Of a stretch of 64,000 nucleotides of DNA, positions 26,535-34,546 are shown one piece after another. The notes beneath the pieces are model-generated. The model was not told where the DNA came from and did not search any database. It saw only the letters and a program-made list of their open reading frames with translations. Position numbers and translations under genes: made by a program. The first letter of the stretch is position 1. Every line of letters starts with the position of its first letter. This DNA comes from CAUZIB01 sp963578805 (GTDB lineage Bacteria; Acidobacteriota; Vicinamibacteria; Vicinamibacterales; UBA8438). Location of the stretch: the NCBI GenBank assembly GCA_963578805.1, contig CAUZDY010000003.1, forward strand, positions 62,001 through 126,000. Reading direction: 5' to 3'.

Positions 26535-27536
26535 TCAGCTCCTCGGTTTCTGGCTGTCTAGGTATCGGACACGGTGGCAGAGCGCGCCTGGCGGGTCGAG
26601 ACTGAGTGTCGCCAGGACGTGTGGAAGATCCTCGAATTCGCTCTCGCTCGTGATCAGCAGGTCGAGCGCCGGGTCAGCGAGAAGTTCGATCGCCAGCGCC
26701 GCTCTCCGGGCATGACTCCATCGGGGAAGACGTTCCGGAGGGATACGAGATACTTGGCTGCTCCGGATCGTCAGCCGCTGCGAGTGAAAGGCCTCGCCGA
26801 GAGGCAACGCCACGGGTGTGTCCCCATACCAGCTGACATCCACGATGGTCGCTTCCACGGCGGCAAGCGCAAGTGCCGTAACCAACCCGTCTGGCTGGCC
26901 GCTGGCATGGACCACAACATCCGCACGGGTCGCGTTCGGTGCCTGGGACAGAAACGTCAAACCCAGTTCCCTTGCGACGGCTTCTCGCGTGGGATCGATG
27001 TCGACCACGACAACGTGAGCACCTGGAAGCTGCCGGCACACCCACGCGATAAGCAGACCCACAACACCCGCTCCAATGACGACCACGTGGTCACCCACCG
27101 AAACACCAGCGTCCCAGACCGCGTTAACGGCACTCTGCATGTTGGCCGCAAGAATCGCGCGACCGGGTGGCACGTTGGCAGGTACCACGGTAACCGCGCT
27201 GTCCGGTACGCAGTACAGGTCCTGGTGGGGATAGAGACAAAACACCGTCTGTCCAACCAGTACCTCGGGTCCCTCTTCAACCCGACCGACGTTCATATAG
27301 CCGTACTTGATCGGAGCCGGAAACTCGCCGTCCTGAAACGGGGCGCGCATCGCCTGAAACTGGGATTGAGGAACCCGCCCTCTGAAAACCAGCGATTCGG
27401 TTCCACGACTTATTCCCGAGTAGAGTGTACGTACGAGAACCTGACCGTCTTGCCTCGGCGGCAGCTCGGCGCTCACAATCTCCCCGTGGCCGGTCGACTG
27501 GATCCAGAACTGTCGAGTGGTGTTGATTTGTGGCAC
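26535..27536 (-). CDS. MDR-family dehydrogenase without the catalytic zinc site
   Basis: 333 residues, GTG start. The Rossmann core is clear: GDHVVVIGAGVVGLLIAWVC (about 155-175) and VVVVDIDPTRE. The N-terminal GroES-like domain has LYSGISRGTESLVFRG where zinc alcohol dehydrogenases have the GICGTD cysteine, and no His-Glu or four-Cys structural site follows. This SGISRGTE variant is found in BchC-like and related enzymes that oxidise alcohols on tetrapyrrole or sugar rings. It could oxidise or epimerise a hydroxyl of the cluster intermediate. First gene of the minus operon, 32 bases from the divergent CDP-alcohol transferase; no strong ribosome site seen. Confidence 0.85.
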   Translation of the reverse strand: MPQINTTRQFWIQSTGHGEIVSAELPPRQDGQVLVRTLYSGISRGTESLVFRGRVPQSQFQAMRAPFQDGEFPAPIKYGYMNVGRVEEGPEVLVGQTVFCLYPHQDLYCVPDSAVTVVPANVPPGRAILAANMQSAVNAVWDAGVSVGDHVVVIGAGVVGLLIAWVCRQLPGAHVVVVDIDPTREAVARELGLTFLSQAPNATRADVVVHASGQPDGLVTALALAAVEATIVDVSWYGDTPVALPLGEAFHSQRLTIRSSQVSRIPPERLPRWSHARRAALAIELLADPALDLLITSESEFEDLPHVLATLSLDPPGALCHRVRYLDSQKPRS

Positions 27537-27568
27537 GGTTGTGTCTGCCCGGACACGGACATTAACTC

Positions 27569-28345
27569 ATGACGACTCTCGCCCACAACACCGCGCCTCG
27601 GCGCTGGACGACGACGACTCGACGCCGGGCGGCTGGTGATCTGGTCGTCGCGCTCGTCGCCGTGCTTGTAATGACGGTCGTGACTCGCTGGTTGTTCGGA
27701 GTCTCCCACGCCTACGTCGCGCAATCGATTGGCCTGTACTTCGGGCTGGCAGTTCTTATCTTACGATCCGCGTCCGATGAACTCACCGGACCCGGACTCG
27801 GACCCGCCAATCGAGTCACCTTGGGGCGCAGCACTCTTGTGCTCCCTGTGTCCGCACTCGCGTTGGAGCCACCAGGCCTCCCTGACGACGTACGGTGGTG
27901 GGTCATCGCGGTTTCGACAGTTGCCATGGTTTGTGATGGCATCGACGGAGCTGTTGCCCGTCGAACCGGTGCCGAGACCGTATTCGGCGCTCGCTTCGAT
28001 ATGGAGCTGGACTCGTTTCTGGCACTCGCGTTGTCAACCCTGGTATGGCGCAGCGGGAAGGTTGGTTTGTGGATCGTTCTGATCGGGGCGTTCCGCTATC
28101 TGTTTGTCGTCGCTGGCTGGCTCTGGCCGGCTTTGACCGTGGAACTGCCCCCGAGCCAACGACGTAAGACGGTCTGCGTGGTCAACAGCGCAGTCCTATT
28201 GGTATGCCTCGCCCCGATCATTCCATCGTCGGTGGCTGCTGCGGCGGCAGCAGCAGCGCTACTACTACTCACGTGGTCGTTCGCCGTCGACATCCGCTGG
28301 CTAACAGTCCAGGTATCCCTATCGCGTCGTACTGCTGTTGAGTAG
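27569..28345 (+). CDS. CDP-alcohol phosphatidyltransferase family membrane protein
   Basis: 258 residues with about six membrane helices. The full catalytic signature is present: Asp123, Asp126-Gly127, Ala130-Arg131, Gly140, Asp144 and Asp148, matching D-x2-DG-x2-AR-x8-G-x3-D-x3-D exactly. Enzymes of this family displace CMP from a CDP-alcohol (usually CDP-diacylglycerol) with an alcohol to make a phosphodiester lipid. Residues 1-25 are an arginine/threonine-rich cytoplasmic tail, and an alanine run (VAAAAAAAALLLL) marks the last helices. Beside a pterin/flavin-like cluster it would allow attachment of the product to lipid, which is inference. Confidence 0.9.
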   Translation: MTTLAHNTAPRRWTTTTRRRAAGDLVVALVAVLVMTVVTRWLFGVSHAYVAQSIGLYFGLAVLILRSASDELTGPGLGPANRVTLGRSTLVLPVSALALEPPGLPDDVRWWVIAVSTVAMVCDGIDGAVARRTGAETVFGARFDMELDSFLALALSTLVWRSGKVGLWIVLIGAFRYLFVVAGWLWPALTVELPPSQRRKTVCVVNSAVLLVCLAPIIPSSVAAAAAAAALLLLTWSFAVDIRWLTVQVSLSRRTAVE

Positions 28346-28521
28346 CTTGCATCGAACACGAAGAAAAACAAATCGCCTGCGTCTGTCGGACAGGACCATC
28401 TAGTCGCCCCAACTACAGAGCTCAGTCATCGACGCGAGTCAATCGTCAGCCCCACGGAGGTCAAGATTTACCACAACCGCGCTGACCACGTCTTCGAGCC
28501 GGCGAGGTGATTGCGACTCAA

Positions 28522-29856
28522 TCAGCTTGGGGCTACTGCGGACTGGATCGGGTGTCCGAGAGAGGTGCGACGAAAATGGGTCAGAGAGATGAAACGGGTA
28601 CGCGGCTGCCCGCCAGAGAGCACCGCAGCAAGTTCGCGGACGCCTTCCTGGAACAGGCGCATGATGCGCCCACTCGTCCTGAACTATTCGAGAATCGCCG
28701 CACGCCGACTCGTGCTCAGGTCACTCAGTACGTAGGGTAGCACCGTGGCCATCACGCTGCCTTCCTCTGTGCTGGTGGCTTCAAAACGCTCCTGGAATTC
28801 TCTGAGATGGTTCAGAACGACGGCTGATTCCACTCCGCGACCTGGCATCGAGGCGAACGAAGTCATCAAGCACTGTCGCGTACGCCGGGTCGGCCGCATA
28901 CTGCCAAACTGAGACATCCTAACCAAACTCCGGGATATGCCAGGGCAAGTAGAGGTTCGCTTTAGCCGTCACCCGCCTGACCAGGGCGGGATTGAAGCAC
29001 TTCACTTCATCCGAGGACAGCCCGGTGGTCTCTGTTACCTCGGAGAGCAAAATGTTGCGCGGGGCGCGCATGGCGTACACGGCTAACTGCGGTGTCGTCG
29101 TCGCCAAACGCTGCACGCTGATGCTGTTACCGAACACCCTCTCAGCGTAGAGAGTCGACCGGCGTCCGTATATTCGAAAGAGATCGCGATAACGCCGCAG
29201 GGCGATCCGTCTCAGTTCACGGGCAAAGTCCGCACCCAGTAAATACTGCTCGCTGGTGCTCTCTCCGCCGAGCCGCTCCCCATTGATCACAGTTCGGCCG
29301 ACGACCGGGCACGCCCGTCCAGACCTGACTCAATGATCGCCTGCGCCAGACCGACTTCGGCCGGAACGCCGAATCGCTCGTAGATAGCGCCCCACTCACT
29401 CAAGAACATGCCATGCCGTTCGGCGTGTGGCGACAGGAACCGACCCCGCGTCGGGTTGGGAACGACCGGACCCGTGGCTGATTCTAGAAGGCGCTCGACC
29501 TCCTCCCGCCGTTGACGGAGTCGAGACGGCAAGCGCTGACCGGACAACGCGACAGACAAAGACGGGTCTTCCCAGATGCCGTCACTGGCCCAGTCACCCC
29601 GGACCGGAAATATTGCAAGCAGACGGCCATCCTCAGCACTGCCGTAGACGATGCGACCGTCTGGAATGACAAACGTGTGCTACCAGGACGGGTAGGCAGG
29701 TCGAGACTCCTGAAAGGCTGCCAGGTCTGCCCGTAGCCTGGCCTCGGTGTGAATCTGCGCAGCTAGCTCTATCGGCCGTGCAACTTGCGCATGTAGATCC
29801 CTCTGGTCAATGGCGAGGCAAATCACAAGTCCCAGCACGATAACGATGTATCTCAT
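28522..29856 (-). pseudogene. decayed lytic transglycosylase (SLT domain) gene
   Basis: Pieces of one protein follow each other on the minus strand. It starts at ATG 29856 with a signal peptide (MRYIVIVLGLVICL...DLHAQ), then an in-frame TAG after PAYPSW (29680-29682), then HTFVIPDGRIVYGS... through the SLT catalytic IIESGLDGRARS, then TGA at 29287-29289. After a missing stretch the frame changes to INGERLGGESTSEQYLLG and the LysM-like FNPALVRRVTAKANLYLP. A second in-frame TAG (28919-28921) separates EFG from DVSVWQY; a frameshift near 28840 leads to FEATSTEEGSVMATVL; a third TAG (28684-28686) precedes FRTSGRIMRLFQ. The SLT middle (about 60-70 residues) is deleted. Loss of function is therefore likely; the flanking order is that of the acidobacterial transglycosylases. 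Confidence 0.72.
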
Positions 29857-29978
29857 GACACGTGACTCTAATCTCGACTTGTCCACCGTCATCCGTGACG
29901 GCACGTTAAAAGAAAATTTATGCGGGCTGCCATGCGGCTTCCGGTTCCGCCACCGACCTGACACTGCGTCGCGGCGAC

Positions 29979-30794
29979 TCATGACGGCCCTTCGGCAACC
30001 ACATAGAAGATCCATCCTGGGCAGTTGTCGACTTGCTTCGCGGGACGAAAATCACTCGCATCCTCGTCGTCTTCGAAGTCCCAGAGAACAGTGACGTTCT
30101 GAAATCCCGTCGCGGTAAGCGCATCACGAATTTCGGGTGGTGAGTAGATCCGCCAGTGGTAGGTGAAAGCCTGTTTCCACTTCTTCTGGTTCTTGAACTC
30201 AAAATGGATGTGGCAGAGCGCGAGGCTATTGATTGGATTAAAGTCAGCCTGATCCCATACGTAACCAAATGTACCTGAGGGACTTTTGACGGTTCGCGTC
30301 TCTTGCAGGATCTGCTGGCTGTCCCATCCACCGTAACCATCGAGCATGAAGATCCCGCCTGGAGCCAGGCTCCGGCGCACACACCGGAAGTACGTCAGTA
30401 ACTCAGGGAGGGGGTTGAACAGATACGACGAAAAGTTGAACGCCTGAATCACATCGGCCTTCGGACGGGTCACCGCCCGCACGTCCTGATGCCGGAGATC
30501 GACTCGCTGGCTCGCACCGGCAAGCGGAGCACGATTATGGGTGCGCGCCCAGTCCAGAGTTGACCGATCGAGGTCAAGTGCGATGGCGCGCGCCTCACGA
30601 TGTTCCGCAACCCACCGGCACGAATTCAATGCGGTACCACAAAAATCCTCGCGCAATACCAACGGCCGCCGACCGCGACGCTTCCTGTACTGCCGACCGG
30701 CAAACTCGACCTCAAAGGCGGGGTCCTGAACTGACAGCTCGTAGAGCGAAAATTTGTCCGCGTGCTTCCGCGGAAGAGTGTATTTCTTAGCCAT
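29979..30794 (-). CDS. class I SAM-dependent methyltransferase
   Basis: 271 residues, cytoplasmic. REDFCGTALNSCRWV is motif I, IALDLDRSTLDWA motif II, and DVIQAFNFSSYLF and LAPGGIFMLDGYGG the later motifs. The C-terminal EDDEDASDFRPAK region and FYVVAEG are typical of one broadly distributed branch. A basic N-terminus (KKYTLPRKHADKFSLYELSVQDP) precedes the domain. Substrate unknown. It stands alone between the transglycosylase pseudogene and the M28 peptidase, with no operon partner. Confidence 0.85.
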   Translation of the reverse strand: MAKKYTLPRKHADKFSLYELSVQDPAFEVEFAGRQYRKRRGRRPLVLREDFCGTALNSCRWVAEHREARAIALDLDRSTLDWARTHNRAPLAGASQRVDLRHQDVRAVTRPKADVIQAFNFSSYLFNPLPELLTYFRCVRRSLAPGGIFMLDGYGGWDSQQILQETRTVKSPSGTFGYVWDQADFNPINSLALCHIHFEFKNQKKWKQAFTYHWRIYSPPEIRDALTATGFQNVTVLWDFEDDEDASDFRPAKQVDNCPGWIFYVVAEGPS

Positions 30795-30867
30795 GCGGTG
30801 ACTATCCTACCTACAGGCTTGACCTGAGGTCGCAGCGACAGAAAGCGTGCCGAGACGACACGACTGG

Positions 30868-32448
30868 TCAGTTGCCAGGTGGCTCCAGGTTGAAGGGCTT
30901 CCGGGGAAGGCGTTGATCGATCTGAGCGGCCTGATAGGCGAACGCCGCCAGCACAACCGCGTTGATTTTAAGATCCTCTGGTAGCAATTTCTCGAACACG
31001 TCCATGTTCGTATGATGAGTCCTCGTCCGATACTCGACGCGATCCTGCAAGAACTGGAATCCAGGCAACCCGACCTCGTCGAATGCGAGCTGGTCTGACC
31101 CCAGGTTGCTGAAGGTCGACAGGGTCCGCACGTTCAGGTCGTGAAACGGTCGCATCCACTCGTCGAAGATCGTCGCGACAGCTGGGTTGCCCTGCTGGTG
31201 GACTCCTCGTATCTGTCCGGTACCGTTGTCCAGATTAAAGTACCCGGAGAACGTCTTGTAGTCATCAGTGGTACCCACGGACGGACTCCCGAAATGCTGC
31301 GCGACGTAGGCGCGCGAGCCACGAAATCCGGCCTCCTCGTAGCCCCAGAGCGCGGCTCGAATCGTTCGGCGCGGCGTGACGCCGATAGCTTTCAAGATCC
31401 GCATCGCCTCCAGCACAGATGCAACCCCCGAGGCGTTATCGGTCGCACCGGTCCCGAAATGCCATGAATCCAGGTGCGCACCAATCATAACGACTTCTTC
31501 AGCCAGATCAGATCCGGCGAGTTCACCGACCACGTTGTATTCGGGATGGTCACGGGCCTCAAGCGTCACACGAATCTCGGCCTGCATCGTGACCGGGACA
31601 TTCCGTGACGCCAGCCGATACATCCGACCGTAGTGCTCCGCAGCGATCAACAGTGTCGGTAGGCTATTCCGCACCGCCGTTATCGACCGGTCTCGCCGCC
31701 CGGTACCGAACACCGTTCCGTCCCCACCTTGAGCCGCCACAAGTACGGCCGCCACACCTTCGTCGCGATAGAACTCCTCAAGCTCCGCTGCCGATACATC
31801 CGAAGGCGGAGACGGGTCTCTCGCCCATGCCTCTTCCTTCCGCACGGCGATATTTCGGTCGACACCGTCCTCCGCAAAGGCGGTCAACGAACCCTCATCG
31901 TGTCGAACTGCCGCCGGTTCGAACCGTGGTTCATACTCGCGCGCCGGCGTTGAGAGCACGATGGCATTGTTAAGCTGACCGCGGTAGGGCTCGAGATCAG
32001 ACCGGCTTCGGATGTCTGCCACGACGACCCGACCTTGGATCGTGCCGTTTGTCCCAGATGTAAAGACCTGCGGGTAGCCAATCAGTGGCTGATAGTCAGG
32101 TTCGATCAAGTGGAGCGAGACGTATTCCACGTCCCAGTTCACTCCGGGTGCGCCGAACGGTTCCAGTGACGTGTCGCTGAGACCAATCGCGTCCATCTCA
32201 GCCTTGGCCCATACTTGCGACCTACCCATGGCGGCCGAGCCTGCGAGACGGGGACCAATGACATCGGATAGATACCAGGCATAGTCAATCACACGCGACC
32301 GATTGAAACCCTCGTCGCGGATTTTCGCGACCACCTGCTGATAGGTCATGTCCTGCGACATGACGGGCGTGCCGAGCGTGACAAAGGTCACGACCGTGAC
32401 GCTGGCAATAACCAGCCAGGTTGATGTCCTCGGCGGGCAAGACGTCAT
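30868..32448 (-). CDS. secreted M28 family zinc aminopeptidase
   Basis: 526 residues with a signal peptide (about 1-31, PVMSQD). A PA-type insert domain (about 130-290) sits before the catalytic domain, as in plasma glutamate carboxypeptidase-like M28 enzymes. Zinc ligands and catalytic Glu are visible: HLDSWHFGTGATDNASG (His, then bridging Asp), WGYEEAGFRGS (catalytic and ligand Glu), NLDNGTG (Asp) and the final HHTNMD His. It should release N-terminal residues from peptides outside the cytoplasm. Its ATG at 32448 is the first of the frame. No strong ribosome site is seen. Confidence 0.93.
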   Translation of the reverse strand: MTSCPPRTSTWLVIASVTVVTFVTLGTPVMSQDMTYQQVVAKIRDEGFNRSRVIDYAWYLSDVIGPRLAGSAAMGRSQVWAKAEMDAIGLSDTSLEPFGAPGVNWDVEYVSLHLIEPDYQPLIGYPQVFTSGTNGTIQGRVVVADIRSRSDLEPYRGQLNNAIVLSTPAREYEPRFEPAAVRHDEGSLTAFAEDGVDRNIAVRKEEAWARDPSPPSDVSAAELEEFYRDEGVAAVLVAAQGGDGTVFGTGRRDRSITAVRNSLPTLLIAAEHYGRMYRLASRNVPVTMQAEIRVTLEARDHPEYNVVGELAGSDLAEEVVMIGAHLDSWHFGTGATDNASGVASVLEAMRILKAIGVTPRRTIRAALWGYEEAGFRGSRAYVAQHFGSPSVGTTDDYKTFSGYFNLDNGTGQIRGVHQQGNPAVATIFDEWMRPFHDLNVRTLSTFSNLGSDQLAFDEVGLPGFQFLQDRVEYRTRTHHTNMDVFEKLLPEDLKINAVVLAAFAYQAAQIDQRLPRKPFNLEPPGN

Positions 32449-32573
32449 AGTGTCGAGGTCATTTTAACCTCGGAGTTCGGACGAGCCGACGGGAGCACTT
32501 CGTTGGGAGGGTGTCTCGCGTCGACAACGAGTATGTAGAGGAACCCCTGGCCCCAGTATCGGGTGTGGTGGGT

Positions 32574-32798
32574 CTATTACAGAACCGCCACCGCACCCCA
32601 GTCATCAATCATGGCGTCGTAGAAATTAAACTCTGGCGCCCAGCCCAGTCACTAAACCGGAAACCGCTCATCAATGCTCTAAAGCAGCGCGACATGAGTG
32701 TGCTCGCCGTCACTGAGGGTCAGTCGAGGTGGCCGCGTGGTACCGGCACCGGTTTCTCGGGCCGCGGTGACTTCGGCCGAGAGCAGGAACTCTCGCAT
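32574..32798 (-). pseudogene. remnant of a protein-coding gene (secreted/hypothetical Acidobacteria-type family)
   Basis: From ATG 32798 the minus strand reads a coherent protein-like stretch, MREFLLSAEVTAARETGAG then TTRPPRLTLSDGEHTHVALL, interrupted by TAG, then SIDERFPV, TAG-TGA, then APEFNFYDAMIDDWGAVAVL and TAA-TAG. The order (REFLLxAEV, TLSDGxxTHxA, ELNFxDxxxxxIAAY) recalls a family of uncharacterised proteins common in Acidobacteria whose intact members are much longer. I judge this from memory of the motif pattern. Several in-frame stops and no C-terminus mark it as decayed. The rest of the 32449-32948 gap holds no other recognisable gene. Confidence 0.45.
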
Positions 32799-32948
32799 CT
32801 CGACCCTACTAAAGCTGGTGAAGTAAGTGCCTTGACTCCAAGGATTGAATGCGCAGATGAGCCCAGCAAAAACTCACCCAGCCTCAACCGCACGAACCCG
32901 CTTCTGCATCGCTCCGACTGCTCTCCCCGATGCTTTGCATGTTCACGG

Positions 32949-33428
32949 CTACGAAGACGTCGGTCGACGCCGGCCACGGCGTACAACAATGTCGAACTCC
33001 TTCCTGGTAACCGGCTGGATCGAGAGCCGACTGCCCTTCCTGGTCACCATCATCGACTCCAGGCCGGGGAGGGTCTTGAGTGTCGCCAGTGACACCATCG
33101 CCGAAAAACGTTCAACGAACCCGATATCCACCATGACCCAGACCGGAGCGGACTTCGTGCTGCGCTCATCAAAGTATTTGTGCCCATTTTTCCAGGCGTA
33201 GTGATCGGGATAGCCGGCCTTGACGACCTCAGCAACGCCGGTCACTCCAGACGGATCGGCATTCGAGGCGTAGAACAGTACGCCGTCACCGACCTGCATG
33301 TCGTCACGCATGAAATTGCGAGCTTGATAGTTCCGAACCCCCTCCCAGGACGTGTAACCTTCGCGGACAAGGTCGTCAATCACGTAGGCCGAGGGTTCGC
33401 ACTTCATCAGCCAGTAGCGTCGTGGCAT
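32949..33428 (-). CDS. EVE domain protein
   Basis: 159 residues, essentially one EVE domain. RYWLMKCEPSAYVIDDL, SWEGVRNYQARNFMRDDM, GDGVLFYASN and GVTGVAEV form the PUA-like base-binding fold, and KSAPVWVMVDIGFVERF follows. EVE proteins bind modified or flipped-out bases in DNA or RNA (thymocyte nuclear protein 1 is a member); several occur in restriction-type systems. Here no restriction gene is adjacent. Length and motifs are complete. The start ATG 33428 is the first of the frame. Confidence 0.92.
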   Translation of the reverse strand: MPRRYWLMKCEPSAYVIDDLVREGYTSWEGVRNYQARNFMRDDMQVGDGVLFYASNADPSGVTGVAEVVKAGYPDHYAWKNGHKYFDERSTKSAPVWVMVDIGFVERFSAMVSLATLKTLPGLESMMVTRKGSRLSIQPVTRKEFDIVVRRGRRRPTSS

Positions 33429-33562
33429 AGGTCACATCCGTCCTCGGTCCCGGTGCGTAGCACCGGATTCGGAAAGCTCAGCAGCGCCTGGTTTGGCCGA
33501 TCCGAATGCGGAGCGTTTTGTCGTCATCGGAGCTCGATCATACCTGGACCATCCGGGCCATC

Positions 33563-34225
33563 TCAGATAGTGACCAGAACCTTGTCGAGCGACTTGCGTG
33601 CGAGGTCCGGGATTCTGGCGTCTGGAGCCGGATACCCAACGGGAATCAGGAGTGACGCAGTTTCGTTGTCTGGCCGCTTTAGGATCCGCTTGAGAAACCC
33701 CATCGGGCTCGGTGTGTGCGTCAGCGCGACCAATCCCGCGTAATGGACCGCCGTCAAGAACAATCCAGCTGCGATCCCGGCCGACTCGGCGACATAGTAG
33801 TGATGACGGCGCGCGCCTCGATCGTCATAACCATAGTCCTGTCGAAACAGCACGACCAACCATGGCGCCTGTTCAAGAAACGGCTTCGTGGCGTCGGTTC
33901 CAATTGGCTCCAAAGCCTGGACCCACTCGTCAGGCATACGGCCGCCGTAGTTGATCTCTTCCTCCCGCTCAGCCGCCACTCGAATTTCGCGCTTGACCTC
34001 AGGAGCGGAGACGGCCACGAAGGTCCATGGCTGCTGATGCGCTCCCGATGGCGCGGTGGACGCAGTCCGAACGAGGTCGTGCATCACCGAGCTCGGCACC
34101 GGCTCGGCACTGAAGGCCCGGACCGAACGACGGCGGTTCATCTGGTCGTAAAACGCCCGCGCACGTGTTGCGACCTCGTCGACACTCAGCTTCTTGTAAG
34201 ACAGGGGAACAAATATCGGCGGCAT
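33563..34225 (-). CDS. nitroreductase-fold flavoprotein (iodotyrosine-deiodinase/BluB-like)
   Basis: 220 residues from ATG 34225; the longer start at 34345 gives non-conserved low-complexity sequence. The N-terminal RRRSVRAFSAEPVP with the FMN-phosphate Arg motif, APSGAHQQPWTFVAV, and the late VALTHTPSPMGFL are typical of the iodotyrosine deiodinase branch of the nitroreductase superfamily. It should bind FMN and reduce an aromatic or halogenated compound, with substrate unknown. It may be unrelated to the upstream flavin-like block, since over 5 kb and unrelated genes lie between. Confidence 0.88.
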   Translation of the reverse strand: MPPIFVPLSYKKLSVDEVATRARAFYDQMNRRRSVRAFSAEPVPSSVMHDLVRTASTAPSGAHQQPWTFVAVSAPEVKREIRVAAEREEEINYGGRMPDEWVQALEPIGTDATKPFLEQAPWLVVLFRQDYGYDDRGARRHHYYVAESAGIAAGLFLTAVHYAGLVALTHTPSPMGFLKRILKRPDNETASLLIPVGYPAPDARIPDLARKSLDKVLVTI

Positions 34226-34546
34226 GCAAGCGATTCTACCCTCGCCTCCACTTGAAGCGGCAGGCGCTACGGCTGTTTCTTGAGCTGCTCGGCGCCCGCC
34301 TTCAGTAAGTAGGTTCGGACCGACACGAGCTGACCTAACTCGCACGTCGCGAGCACACCGAATCCATCTTTTCAGAAACCGGGATCATATAGGGGTTCAT
34401 ATAGTTGTGGCTGTGTCCGAGCCGGAAGCCTCGCCAGTAACAGGAGTCCGGTCAGCCCGCCCCAATGCTCCCAGCAGCATCTGGAGTTGCGCTGTACTCC
34501 CGATCGTGCCAGAGTACGCAACCCAATCCATGTCCTGGAGGCGTTA
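34226..34546. other. intergenic region, a possible gene tail but no complete gene
   Basis: 320 bases between divergent genes. On the minus strand a short open stretch near 34269-34372 reads DGFGVLATCELGQLVSVRTY then LLKAGAEQLKKQP and stops (TAG at 34267-34269), which looks protein-like and could be the end of a decayed gene, but nothing upstream supports it. It also contains the 5' leader of the amidohydrolase. Confidence 0.35.

Noticed and set aside
26574..27572. Plus-strand open frame of 332 codons
   Set aside because: Antisense to the MDR dehydrogenase; no recognisable domain and typical shadow composition.
28522..29856. Amber (TAG) recoding in the transglycosylase gene
   Set aside because: A deletion in the SLT core, a TGA and a frameshift show decay; no suppressor tRNA is visible in the window.
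32511..33092. Plus-strand open frame of 193 codons
   Set aside because: Overlaps the EVE gene and the remnant at 32574-32798 in antisense; composition is shadow-like.
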